Source of the DNA: Halictus rubicundus
Taxonomy: Eukaryota > Arthropoda > Insecta > Hymenoptera > Halictidae
DNA: 64,000 bases
Reading direction: 5' to 3'
NCBI RefSeq assembly: GCF_050948215.1
Contig: NC_135153.1
Coordinates: forward strand, 8,584,058-8,648,057
The notes below the pieces were generated by a model. The model saw nothing but the letters and a program-made list of their open reading frames with translations. It did no database searches and had not been told where the DNA came from. Positions within the stretch are counted from its first letter, which is position 1. Each line of letters begins with the position of its first letter. Shown one piece after another: positions 12,341-26,203 of the stretch. Made by a program: the position numbers and the translations under genes.

Positions 12341-14594
12341 AACTACTACTACTACTACTACTGACGATGTGAAATCAACTACCCATAAACAGATAGAAAC
12401 AAAAGCCGTGCAGTTCAGTAAGCACGGCTGTGTCAAAAAGTGGACGTTGGTGAAGGTCATCACTTTGTACCTTCGTACCTGCAACATCTCAATGACAACT
12501 AATGTCATACAAGGCATACAAATTTTCTCATACCCAAGGTGTCGATATACAATTGTACCCATGATTTCTTTTGTATACATATAAAGAGAACCGTTACCTA
12601 ATACAACCATATCCGAATAATAGGTAACCGAGAATCAAATACTAGCTCAAAGCAGATCAGAGATCAAAGTTGACCATAATCAAACTATGTATCGACCAAA
12701 AACATAATTGAAGAAAAAACAAGACAAGCTATAAGAGCAAGATGGTTTTTCTCAAATAAAAAATAGAGATCAGTAGAACTCCCACGATGAAAATATCAAA
12801 CAAACAGATCTATATGAGTAAAACTGCACACTACCTCAGCATACATATATGTAGATCAGGAATTGAACACGCACACACACAGATGATTGAAGTAAAATGC
12901 CTTAAAAAGTTCAATGTATTCCACAATATGTATTCCAAAATATGGATGTCTCCACATCCTTTACAAAAGACTATTCATTCCCATCGTAACATATGCTGTG
13001 CCGTAAATTTTAAAAAAGTTATTATTTATTCTTTGAACAAATGTTCAGAAATCAATTTTACATGCCGTTTTGAATGGAATGTGCTACAGACGGCCATGGT
13101 TACATTCTTGAAATATTTCGTTTTTCTGGAAATATCAGCACTGAACATGAAACAATGTTTATGTTATTATAATGAATTTTATAACTTAGCCTAAAAACAA
13201 ATACTTTATTTATTCAAGATATTTTAATTTTGATATAAATTTCACAAAATACACACTTTAATCGCCCCCCTCTCTTGATTATGGGGCACATTAAAAAAGT
13301 TATTGCATTAAATCGATATCAAAGCCATAGTACACAATCTGAAAAGGTCGGTTGGATAGTTTAGTATTTGCATATGGTCCTTTCATAACAATGATCACTC
13401 AATACAACAATTTTTCCTACAAAAAATTGTTATGTGTAAAATTTTCAAGTTGAAGCAATTTTTTATTTTACGAAGGCAGCAACTATGCAACAATTTTAGT
13501 TTTTATTTTGTAATAATTACAAGAAATAGTTTTTACTGATACTAGAACTTAAGTGTGCAAGTCCTTCTGTGTAAGTAACATTCAATAATGTTTCGAATTT
13601 TTGTACACTTATCTCAATATTTTATTCGTCACAAATAAAGCAACCAAACGACATTGATTATGTTCAAGCAAAATAGTAAATATTTAAAAATTCGTTAAAT
13701 AATTTTTAAATCATGGCTATGTGAAATTAAAAATTATGTGCAGTAATTACGACTGCAATGTAAATATGTAATATACTTTTATAATCATAAACGAGTAGAT
13801 CAGAAATTCTTTGTTGATACACTAAATATTAGATATCACTAATTTTAACAAATAGTTTTTTAGTGTTTTCGAAAGACATGGCGCTATATACATATGTCTG
13901 AATAACTTTATTATATCTGAAATGTGTTTATCAGAAAATTTTACTAATACTTACTCTTGTTTCTAAATATTTCAAGACTTCAGATTATGGATATTAAAAA
14001 AATAATAATAAATAGGAACATAATTAAATAAACCATACGTCCATTTAAAACAATATCATAAACTACAATCACAAATTATTAAATTTGTTTCACAGTAGTG
14101 ACTTTACACCAATGTCAATAAAAGTTAGATCATATATTTTAATCTGACAAGATGTGGATAGTCAGATAAATTTCTGAAGAATTTCTATATAATATGAGAT
14201 CTATTTTTTACATTTGTTCTTTTTTTACATTTGTTCATTTTTTTCAACAGTAGTTTCAAAAAGTATAAGAAATATGAATGTACTAGGAATCGTGTACATT
14301 CACATGTACTGTATCATAAAATTTAGATTATAGAAATTCTGCTTTCTAATTTATCTCCTAAGTACACCAAAATTTTTAATTTGCATCATTGCAAATAAAA
14401 TCTTTTAAATAAAATTTAAAATTTCACTGAGTTTAGTACTTTGTAATGGCAAAATTAGTACTTTGAAATAATAAGGAAACCTTACGGACAAACTATTATC
14501 TCATTTAATTGTCAGAAATTTTTAAATGATTTTGTTTGAAACTTAAATGAAAGCTAATAATACCTTATCACAATGAAAATTGGAAACATCAATA

Positions 14595-16469
14595 TTAAGC
14601 TTTATCAATAGAAACATCTTTTATGATATCATCTTTACTGATATTTTGATTCATTTGATCATTTTCATATTCCACAAAATCATCAAATAAACTTGGCCAT
14701 GCTTCTGCATCATCGTAGGCACCAAGATCATCACCAATGCTTTCAGCAAAATTCAAAAACATGTTCCATGTATCTCTGGGTATGCCTCTAACGTGATGGC
14801 ACTCGAGAAATTTTAACCATCTAGATAAGAGAGGCGGTTCACGTAATGTAAAAACAAGCTTCCACAGAACGATTGCCATGTCAGCTGGTAATATTCTTTG
14901 ACCAGAATTAACATCTAAACCAAACCGAAACGTAAATCGATAGAGATCTTTGAATAAATCACTATTTACTGACAAGTCTTGAACAATTTCTGGTAGTCTT
15001 GCTTGTATACCACGTATACTGTCTACTTTCATTGCTTTTAAACCTGTCACAAATTCTTGACGTGTAAATTGGCACATTTGTTCAGCATTTAGTTTCCAAG
15101 CAAGTACAAGTACTTGAAATTCATCCGGTGATAGTTGTAAATCATTGCAAAGTCTTTCTATGCCGTCTGCTAGAATTACATCTTCGTGCAGTTCCTATCA
15201 ATCAGATTTGCAAAAAATATTATTTTTATCGAATAAGAATTTTGAATTGAAATTATAAATTTAGTATTAGATATGTAATTAACACATTGGCTGCCACACA
15301 ATGATCACATAATCTTTTAATAAAAAAATACAAGTTTCGAGAGTTACACGAAAATCTTAAAATTTCCTTTTCCATTAATGCAAGATGTAATGCATAACGT
15401 AACAGAGTAATATTTGTTCATACAATAAGTTTTGGAGACACTCCACCATCATTTATCTAAAGAAAGGGCAAAGAAAGTCAAGCCTAACAGCCAACGTGAT
15501 AAAATGGAAACTAATGAGAAAAAAACTAAAAATGTAGATTTGAAGTTTACCTTATATTGGTCAAATAAAGCATTTAATTTATTCTCCGATTCTCTTTGCT
15601 GTTTTGATTCACTTGTCACATTTTGCCCAGACGGTTGTCCAGATTTACTCAACGGCGGTAAACGTGTATAAAATCCTCTCGACAAACGTAAATTATTTTG
15701 TACGCTAGGCACAGACCCACAATTATCAGACCCTACATTATTGAATGTTGATAATGTAGTGATTGATTTTCTGTTTCCATTTATATGTGGTTCAGGCATC
15801 AAAGGCCCACTTTGTTGGCAAGAATTTGGGAACAAGCCCCTAAGTTCCATTGTTTCTACAACCATCATCAACTATTATCAACTCTATGTGAAAATATCAT
15901 TGTAAACTAATTATTATGTTATTTTTGTTAGTATGGCAGAAAATGAAATTAATAATACAATTAAACAAAAATTGACTTCTCCCTTAAAACTGTTAAATAT
16001 AACAAATTTCAATGATATGGTAGACGTAGATAGTTTTACGATGAATACTCTATTGTGCGATCATTTTTGTGACTAACAATTTTCATAATTTGAATGTACA
16101 TTGCTTAATAAATTACTGACTCTTATGCAAAGTTGGATTAAATATCAGTTTCTTCAAAATCTAAAATTTATACGAGAAAGGTACGTATTTGAATGTATTA
16201 ACTGTATCATGTATTAGATCTAATACAGTTCATAGAAATAGAACGCTATTCAAGAGAACAGAAAATCATATTTATTTTTCATTACCATAAAATAGAACTT
16301 TTTAACAAATTATGACAAATAGCAAAATCATAGAAAACATGAAAGATCCATTACTAATTAATATAAATGACAGTTACAAATAAATACCGTCTTTTTGTTC
16401 CAATGACAGAGATTGATTGGTGGTGGCTGGTGGAAAAGGCACCTTAAAGCATGAAAAACAGTTTCCCAT
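14595..16469 (-). CDS. DCUN1D3: DCN1-like protein 3 (cullin neddylation co-E3)
   Basis: It would bind cullins and the NEDD8 E2 enzyme to promote cullin neddylation; the DCUN1D3 subtype is membrane-anchored by lipidation. Three exons on the minus strand join in phase: 16469-16388, 15855-15551 and 15194-14595, giving 328 aa. Exon 1 encodes MGNCFSC, an N-myristoylation signal with nearby cysteines for palmitoylation, as in vertebrate DCUN1D3 (MGQC). Its phase-1 donor (GACG/GTATTT) fits the phase-1 acceptor TTGTAG at 15856. The PONY/DCUN1 domain spans about residues 122-315, with the hallmark stretches DLYRFTFRFGLD, AIVLWKLVF, WNMFLNF and AWPSLFDDFVEYE. Without exon 1 the frame would open at 15871 with an unlipidated start. 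The gene is divergent from ASCC3, 2.4 kb away. Confidence 0.9.
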
Positions 16470-18851
16470 TGATGCTGTCCGTACTTAACATCAAAGGCAA
16501 GTATCTTATGCATCAGTAGTTCAGTCTTACATTGGCAGTCTTGATCAAAATCTAAGCAATCGAATATTATAATATAATAATACAATTAATAATATTACTG
16601 TTGAGAAATACTAATTAATTCCGATGTGTCTATTGCATAGAACATTACAATTTTTGCAATGAAAGGCTCAATAATGGCACAATTTTTTTTGGCATCAACA
16701 ACTTGATAGAATTTTTTAGCAATACTTATTTATTTCTTGTTTAGAATACTTTATAACACTTTTTAGCAATGAAAACTTTTTCAATCTTGTTGAGACTAGA
16801 TAATGTACCTGTGTTACTAGTTATGCCTCTAATCAATAATGTAATTATACTTTTACTTATGTCTATAATCATAAGTATATTTATCAACAATTTAAATTTA
16901 CTCTACATTTTATTTTATTTAGCAGAACACCAATTTTTCGAAGATAAAGATTATAAAATACTAAATATATTGTTTTACAGTTAGAATTAGAGAACATATA
17001 AGAACTAAAACTGTAGGATATAATTTAAGGAAATAAAGAACTGTAGAAATGTTTACATTCAAGCTATGCTTTAAAACTATTGCTTACAAAATGACTTGTT
17101 TTACCGAAAATAATCATAAACACCTGTTGAAAAATATTTATAAATATGCTATTAAAAATATTCATTATCGAAAACTAATAGCTTACATATAAATATACAT
17201 ATACATGTACATATACATATACATATGCGTTTATACGTATGCGATAGATAAAAAACCTGAAGAGTTTCGAAACTATGGTATATTGTTCGAAGGGTCATTT
17301 AAAATGATGGACATATTATGCATATATTAAATAAATTCTTTACCTTACTGTTAAGGAGGATTTTTGGTCTACCTGGGTCACGATAACCCCAGTAAAGACC
17401 CCCCGCAAAATATCTCGCTGTGACCACATTCATAAATTCTCATTTATCGAAGAGATTCAAACTTGAATTCGCTGTAGTCGAAGTTTCTAAGATGCGTTAA
17501 TCTCAGCCACTTCTAGCATCTTTTTCACATAAGTTTCAAATCTGGATTGTATTCGACCGAATACTACTGACATTTGTTTCGACGTAACCTCACAAAGTGG
17601 TACAACGACACAATCGTTCCATGGACAAAGGATTCAATCGTTTCAATTCATGTATTTGGTGGATCTGTATTAAAATATAATTTGAAACGATCGTACGCAA
17701 ACACGGTAAGAAATATATTATTCTTATATCAATACATAATAAAAAAAGTCCCTTCGAAACGAAGTAACAACGTTACCTTTTTCGTAAATTCAGTATTGAT
17801 ACACCATAAAAATAATAATCATTAGTCACGACACATGTGATATAAAAATAACATACATATTTCAAATGAAGAAAATACGCTTGATGATATTTCATTACAT
17901 ATTTGTTTATTAAAAATATTACAAACATTTCATATTTTTTTCTTCGATGTTGTAAGATTTGATCACTTCAAAAACGAACATCATCTCTGAATGTCCAATT
18001 TTACACGCAGCCAGATGTGTTTCTATGTATATATATACATAGATACACATTATTATAAACTATTATTATAAACTTACGCAGGCAGATGTTTTTATTCTAT
18101 GAAAATATGAAGTATACATTAAATTTCAATTGAAAAACGAAATATATTTTTTTAATTAACCATCATAAGCCTACATATACATATATACATATATATATAT
18201 GTGTGTATACATACTCGCAGAATATTTGTTCTTGATACTATATTTTTATCGTATAAAAATAACGTTTTGTAATTCTTTCTAGTAAATTTCATTGAATAAC
18301 GTAATTGCATGCAACATACTAGAAATTATACTTGATTTATAATCTATACATACTGATACAAGTTTATTAATCTTATGTGTATTATTCTTCTATTAAACTG
18401 CTGTCATTGCAAATATTCTTTAGTGAAATAATTCGGTAGGGTTGTCAATGTGTGTAAGCTGTACATATATAGGTTTCAGCATATTTAAAACAATTGCAGC
18501 TATTGTTATTAGTTAATTCTTTTTATAGAAAAAGTTTATAATATTTTTTAAACTTAATGCAATATTTTTGAACATGTTTATAGTTACAACTAATAATTTA
18601 TTTTCATAATTTTAATCAAATTTTGCATAAATATCGTTAAATTATTTATACATCTATTTTTACGACTTATTTTTAAAAAATGCATTTACTTAATTGTACA
18701 GTATGGCGTACAAAATTAATTTTGTTAATAATTGTATGTAGTTTTATTACATGCTGATAAATAGAATAAAATTTTGTTGTAATATAATATAATACACGAA
18801 TGTGATCTATATTAATCTGTTTCAGTTAATGTATGATATAATTAAGTAAAA
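16470..18851. other. Intergenic region between DCUN1D3 and ASCC3
   Basis: AT-rich sequence between two divergent genes, so it should hold both promoters. It includes a small GC-richer hairpin block (17366-17400) and TA/CATATA-rich stretches near 17195-17230 and 18175-18205. A short frame at 17574-17825 has no recognisable similarity. No TATA box could be assigned. Confidence 0.45.
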
Positions 18852-21800
18852 ATGCCTGAATTACCACGTATTACAAGATCATTACGAACATTCACAAATC
18901 TTGGACGTATTAAAAGTACAACAAGTTTAGAACCAAATGATTTACTTAAAAAACTGGAAGAGGAACAAAATAGTAAACTAAAAAGGTATTCTTTTATTTA
19001 ACATTATAATCAACTAGGTAGTAAACTAAAATGTATTATTGTGTAATCTAGTGAACTCAGTTGGCAAGATTTAAACAACATTTTACCTAAAAATGTTTTA
19101 CCTCGTATGCAAGAGTTACATCAGATTGTTGCAAAAATATTTGGTATGTATTAATTTATAACAATATAAAATAAAAAATTGGTAACAATTGTTTTTTGTT
19201 CCAGGTGAATGTTCTATAGAACTCATACATGATTTTTTAATGTTTATTTTACACGTCTTAATTGATGAAAGTCTTGTAACATCAAAAAAATTAAAAATTT
19301 TGAATGAAAGAGCAAGAAATTTAACACTTCATGATGCTGAAAAAATGATGACTGTAAGTTTGTATAATCATAACTTTATAACAAACTTTTTAACATGACT
19401 TTATATAGTCATAGAGTTATATGACAGTAGATTACCCTAAGACTGCATATGCCTTGATAAATGAATACAAATTTTATATTTTTGTAGATAATTGTAACGA
19501 TTCGAAAAGACTTAGATGAAGATGTTTTGATGCTATTAAGGAATGGAAAACAAAATGGCGATAATACGGAGACATCTAAAAATATAATATTTAATCCAAA
19601 ATTTGACTACAACCCTGCAAAAGTATTGTGGCCAAATACAGAAGCACTTCGTAGTATGTCCTCCGGAAATCTAAGTCAGAGCACAAATAATTTCACAATG
19701 AAATATGACAACGAAACTGTGCAAACATACAAAACTCAAGTACATTTCGAATTATTTTAATGTAATATTAATATTCTAAAAGGTTCAAAATCTAATAGGT
19801 CATATATTTATGTTCTAGTTTGATGAAGTGATTTACAAAAAAGATTTAAAGTTGTGTTATGCACAATATGCTGAAGTTATGACTTTCGAAACCTTTGCTG
19901 ACTTGATAAGATCCAAGTTAAAAAGTTCTGAAACTATGCAAAATGAATTATTTGATATCCTAGGTTACGAGCAATTAGATTTTATACGGTATATTATACA
20001 TCATCGAAAAAGTATTATGGCTTTGACTTTTGGTCCTAGTCCTAGTCTTTATTCTGTTCCTAAAGCACAGAAACAATGTGATTTACAAAGACCAGTGATT
20101 AGCGGTCAAGTAACTGTACAATCTGAAAAAGAAAAAAATTTATTAAAACAAATTAGGAAAGAGGAAAAAAAATTAAATAAAATATCGAGCAAACGTGAAG
20201 GAAATGACGCTGAATTACATAATCATAATCTACACATTAAAAAACAAGAGGCATTGATAGAATCACGTACACCCATATTCAAGAAAGAGACTGTTTCTAG
20301 AGAGAACATGCGAGAAAAATATCCGTTTGTATTTGATTCTGATGTAAATAATAGGCGTGCGGTCGGTTATGTGACAGGTCAAAAAATAATGCTACCAGAA
20401 AATGTTATGAAGACAGATACAAAAATGAGCGAGGAATTTTATATACCTATTCCAGAATCACAATTAAATTTTCAAAACGAGTTTAGCTATGAACCTGTGA
20501 TGATATCTACATTAGATGATTATGGACAATCGGCTTTCAGTGGAATTGAAAGTTTAAATCGAATACAAAGTATAGTGTTTAATGCAGCTTATCACACTAA
20601 TGAAAATTTATTAATTTGTGCACCAACAGGAGCTGGGAAGACTAATGTTGCTATGTTAACGGTTATACATCAATTAAAACAACATATTGAAAACGGTGAA
20701 ATAATGAAAAATCAATTCAAAATCATTTATGTAACACCTATGAAAGCTTTAGCAGCAGAAATGACAACGAATTTTAGTAAAAGACTTGAATGTCTTGGTA
20801 TATCAGTTCGAGAATTAACTGGAGATATGCAATTATCAAAGTCAGAAATTCAACAAACGCAGATGATTGTTACTACTCCAGAAAAATGGGATGTTTTAAC
20901 CAGAAAGGGTAATGGAGATATTTCTTTGACGAGCATAGTGAAATTGTTAATTATTGATGAGGTACATTTATTACATGGTGACAGAGGTCCTGTGGTTGAA
21001 GCATTGGTTGCTCGAACGTTGCGGCAAGTGTTATCTTCGCAAAGTATGATTAGAATTGTTGGACTCTCAGCAACTCTACCAAATTATTTGGATGTTGCAC
21101 AGTTTTTAAGAGTATCTCCGCACACAGGACTTTTTTATTTTGATCATCGATTTCGTCCAGTACCACTTAGTCAAACATTCATTGGTGTAAAAGCAACCGC
21201 ACCTTTACAGCAAATGAGTGACATGGATTTTATATGTTATAATAAAGTTGTGGACATGGTGCGTCAAGGATACCAAGTTATGGTCTTTGTACATGCACGT
21301 AATGCTACAGTTAAGGTAGCGAATGCGTTAAAAGATTTAGCTATGCAAAATGATACGTTAAATCTGTTTCTACCCAAAAGTAACGAAAAATTTGCAAGTA
21401 AAGCTTTTACCAACACACGTAGCAAGCACTTACTGGAATTATTTAATAACGGATTATCAGTGCATCATGCTGGTTTATTACGTTCAGAGCGAAATTTAGT
21501 TGAAAAGTATTTTTCTAAAGGATTAATTAAAGTCTTAGTTTGCACATCAACATTAGCGTGGGGTGTAAATTTGCCTGCACATGCAGTTATTATAAGAGGA
21601 ACAGAAATATACGATTCAACGCGAGGTTCGTTTATTGATTTAGGTATATTAGATGTTCTACAGATTTTTGGACGTGCGGGTAGACCACAGTTTGACGTTG
21701 AAGGACACGCTACCATTATTACTACTCATAATAAATTATATCATTATTTATCGTTATTAACAAATCAAATACCTATCGAGAGTAACTTCATTAAATATTT

Positions 21801-24800
21801 AGCGGATAATTTAAATGCTGAGATCGCATTAGGTACGATATCGAATGTAGAAGAAGCCATAACATGGCTGAGTTATACGTATTTATTTGTCCGAATGAAA
21901 TTAAATCATCACGTTTATGGAATTCCTGCTCAAGTTATAATAGAAGATCCTAACCTGGAGCGAAAGAGAAGGGAACTAATTGATACAGCTGCTCAATCGC
22001 TAGATAAAGCTAAAATGATTCGGTACAATGTAAATACTGGAGACTTTAATGCAACAGATCTAGGACGTATAGCAAGTCACCATTATCTTAAGTATGATAC
22101 AATTGAAATTTTCAATAAACTGATAAAACCGATAATGGACGATGCAGAAATACTTGCAATGATATCACAGTCAGAAGAATTTAAGCAACTAAAGGTTAGA
22201 GATGATGAGATTAATGAATTACAAACAATGTCAGACAATTATTGTGAACTTAGACCGCAAGGCGGTGTAGAAAATATTCATGGTAAAGTGAATATTATAT
22301 TGCAAACATACCTATCCCGTGGTCGAATTGATTCATTTTCATTGATGTCAGATCAAGCATATATTATACAAAATGTAATACGCATATGTAGAGCATTATT
22401 TAAAATTATGCTAAGACAAAATAATGCATTAATGTCTGGACGTTTACTAGAAATGGCAAAAATGCTTGAATTACAACAATGGAGTCACATGAACCCCTTA
22501 TGTCAATTTTCTTGTTTACCTTCCGACGTTATGGATAAAATAGAACAGTACCAGTTAACAATTGACAAATTGAATGATATGAGTATTAAAGAAATTGGAG
22601 ATATTTTGCGTAATCCAAAATCAGCAGCATTAGTGAAGCAATGTTGCGAAGAGTTACCTATGTTAGAAATGGAGTCCACTGTACAGCCAATCACTGGTAG
22701 GATTTTAAGGATACGTTTGAAAATATATCCTCAGTTTCGATGGAACGATAAAGTTCATGGCAAAACCTCAGAACCTTTTTGGATATGGATTGAAGACCCA
22801 GATAATAATTTTCTTTATCATCATGAATACTTTGTCTTGACAAAAAAGATGGTTTGTGGTAACCTGGAGCAAGAACTTGTTATGACTATACCACTGCATG
22901 AACCACGACCTGCACAGTATATAGTGAAAGCAACAAGTGATCGCTGGTTAAGTTGTGAAAGTATGACGTCCCTTACCTTTCATAATTTAATATTACCTGA
23001 TGTATTTCCTCCACATACAGATTTGTTGGAATTACAACCTTTACCAGTAAAAGCATTAAAAGAACCAGCTTTTGCAAGACTCTACAAGTTCACTCATTTC
23101 AATCCTATACAAACACAAATTTTTCATTGTTTGTATTACACTGATAATAATGTACTTTTGGGTGCTCCGACTGGTTCGGGAAAAACGATTGTAGCCGAAA
23201 TAGCTATGTTTCGAGTATTCAAGCAATATCCTACACAGAAAGTTGTATATATAGCACCTTTGAAAGCTTTAGTTCGAGAGCGAGTAAAGGATTGGAAAAT
23301 TCGATTAGAAGAACAACTTGGGAAGAAAGTGGTAGAATTAACCGGGGACGTAACACCGGATATTAAAGTCATAGCTAATGCAAACGTTATTGTGACTACC
23401 CCAGAAAAGTGGGACGGCATCAGCAGAAGCTGGCAGACGAGAAGTTACGTGAAAAATGTAGCGCTTATAATCATTGATGAGATCCACCTTTTAGGAGAAG
23501 ATCGAGGTCCTGTATTGGAAGTTATTGTCTCGAGAATTAATTTTATTTCTTCTCACACTATGCGAAAATTAAGAATTGTTGGACTATCTACAGCGTTAGC
23601 TAATGCTGTGGATCTAGCTAATTGGCTAGGTATTCGAGAAATGGGATTATATAATTTCCGTCCATCTGTACGACCTGTGCCATTAGAAATTCATATAAAT
23701 GGATTCCCTGGAAAGCATTATTGTCCGCGAATGGCAGCAATGAATAGACCAACATTCCAAGCGATCAGACAACATTCGTCGTCGAGTCCAGCTCTTATAT
23801 TTGTTTCATCGCGCAGACAAACACGATTAACCGCAATGGATTTAATCGCTTATCTTTCAGCAGAAGATAACTCGAAACGATGGCTGCACATGCTTGATGA
23901 AGAAATGAATGATATATCACACCATGTACGAGATTCAAATTTGAAACTTACACTTGCTTTCGGAATTGGACTTCATCATGCTGGTCTTCAGGATAAAGAT
24001 AGAAAAATTGTAGAAGAACTATTCGTTAATAATAAAATTCAGGTATTTGTTTATCTACTGCTATCCAATAGCATATTAAAAATTATTATGTTACTTACAA
24101 CTTAGCTTACAACTACAATTAATCAATCCGTGCTTACTAGCGTACGAATTATTATAATATTCTTCTCACTTTATTATATAATACATAATCTTTTGCTTTG
24201 TTTTTCTCATTTAATTTGGATAGTTGAAAGTATTTAGATTCTGTATATATTATAAAAATGTTATTTAGGTGTTAATTACTACTGCTACATTGGCTTGGGG
24301 AGTAAATTTTCCTGCTCACTTGGTAGTAATAAAAGGAACAGAATACTATGATGGCAAAGCAAAACGCTATGTGGATATGCCAATTACAGATGTGCTTCAG
24401 ATGATGGGTCGTGCAGGACGACCTCAGTTTGATGATTCAGGGGTTGCAGTTGTTCTAGTACATGATTTGAAGAAAAACTTTTATAAAAATTTCTTACATG
24501 AACCGTTTCCGGTTGAATCAAGTTTATTGGCAGTACTAGCAGATCATATAAATGCAGAAATTGTGGCTGGTACAATAAAAAATAAACAAGAATTTTTAGA
24601 TTATCTAACATGGACCTACTTTTTTAGAAGATTAATGAAAAATCCTGCATATTATAATTTGAGTACTTTAGAGCCGTACGCGATTAATGAGTACTTATCT
24701 TCTTTGGTCGATAGCACAACAAATGTGTTGATGGATTCACATTGCATTGATTTCGATGAGGTTTGTAATGCAGATTCAAATGTATTACATTAATTCATGA

Positions 24801-26203
24801 TAATGAAAAATTAAGTACTATGATTATGAAGTCTTGTAATTATAGGATGGACAGACTATATTCCCACTTTCAATGGGTAAAATAGCATCATTTTATTATT
24901 TATCGCATCACACGATGTTGATGTTTAAACAATCGCTGAAGAGTTCTCTAACATTAGACGAGTGTCTACATATTTTATCTAATTCCTACGAGTACAATGA
25001 ATTACCTGTCAGACACAATGAAGAATTATTAAACGAGTAAGTTGTTAGTCTTAATAGTTAAAACAAAATATAGATGTAATTAACGACCAATTTCATTATT
25101 TAATAGGGACCTGAGCAGAATGTGTCGTTACACAGTAGACAACTACTCATACGATTCTCCAAATACTAAAGCCTTCTTATTACTTCAAGCACATTTTTCA
25201 AGACTTCCATTACCATGTCCAGATTATGTAACTGATTTAAAATCGGTTCTTGACCAAGCAATTAGAATTATTCAGGTATACGATACATACATAATAAATC
25301 CGCTTCATTACAAAATAATGGATTGATATAATAATGTATAGTTACTTTCAGGCTATGATAGATACTGTTGCGGAATTTGGTTGGCTTGCATCTACGCTCA
25401 TGATAATACAGTTACTTCAAATGACTATTCAAGCTCGATGGATAGACGAATCTGCAATAGTTACATTACCTTATATAAATTCAGAACATCTACAATTATT
25501 TTCATCTTTACCCTCAGTTTTTCCTTTGTTATGCAATCTTGTATACGATAAACAGAATCTTCTTGTAGAAGCACTAAATGAAAAGTTTCAAAAAAATCAA
25601 ATACTCGAGGTAAATTTGAAATATTATTACATAGTACATATTACTGCGATTTTATTAATATTTTTCATAGATATATCAAGTGATGAAAGAAATGCCGATA
25701 CTTTGTGTTGCTATAAACTTGGAAGGTCAGTGGCCTGATGGCAGTAAACAAAAACCTGTAATATTGAATATGGCAACTTCTACTATTATCGATCTACATA
25801 AAGATCAGGACTATATATTGAACATTGGAATGAGACGAAAAAATAGGTCCAATAATTTAAGAGTGCATTGTCCCATGTACCAAAAAGGAAAGGATGAGGG
25901 TTGGTTCCTGGTGTTAGGTAGTATTTTTGATCAAGAATTATGGGCCCTGAAACGAGTGAGTGGAATAAATGACCACCGGAAATACCATCAGTTACAGTTT
26001 ACAACACCCTCAAAATTAGGTATTTATAAAAATAGTATAATATCGTACTACATTAAATGAGTATAGTGTGATATTAGATATTAAAAAGAAAAACTGAAAT
26101 TTGTCTCATTAAAGGTCGTACAACACTTACATTTTATTTGATGTCCGATTCTTACATGGGATTGGATCAGCAGTATGATATACAAATAAACGTTATATCT
26201 TAA
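18852..26203 (+). CDS. ASCC3: ASCC3, Ski2-like double-cassette RNA/DNA helicase
   Basis: 3'-5' helicase subunit of the ASCC complex, known in other animals for alkylation-damage repair with ALKBH3 and for splitting collided ribosomes. Eleven exons join with matching phases: 18852-18985, 19052-19143, 19205-19353, 19488-19739, 19819-24042, 24269-24760, 24846-25036, 25107-25275, 25352-25609, 25671-26019 and 26115-26203. The product is 2132 aa (human about 2200). Both helicase cassettes are intact: Walker A APTGAGKT near residue 477 with DEVH at 589, and GAPTGSGKT at 1324 with DEIH at 1429. Each is followed by a Sec63-like region. Exon 5 alone is 4224 bases and covers the first cassette and most of the second. 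SNRNP200/Brr2 has the same layout, but the N-terminus and the second-cassette signature GLSTALANA favour ASCC3. Confidence 0.95.

Larger units (their letters stand above)
10655..14594. other. Region between LRR and DCUN1D3 genes
   Basis: This holds the 5' UTR intron, noncoding first exon and TATA-box promoter of the LRR gene (to about 11231). Further on are a TA microsatellite (11419-11438), a directly duplicated 93-95 bp segment (12064-12156 and 12246-12340) followed by an ACT triplet run, and AT-rich sequence. Several frames of 90-135 codons occur (for example 12787-13194), but none has recognisable protein character. The last few hundred bases are probably DCUN1D3 3' UTR. Confidence 0.5.

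Noticed and set aside
12787..13194. 135-codon forward frame
   Set aside because: No recognisable domain, no splice or promoter context, and composition like translated AT-rich noncoding DNA.
15432..15671. 79-codon forward frame
   Set aside because: Antisense shadow of DCUN1D3 exon 2.
16358..16585. 75-codon reverse frame MYYYIIIF...
   Set aside because: It is the wrong frame over the true DCUN1D3 first exon, which reads MGNCFSC and splices in phase.
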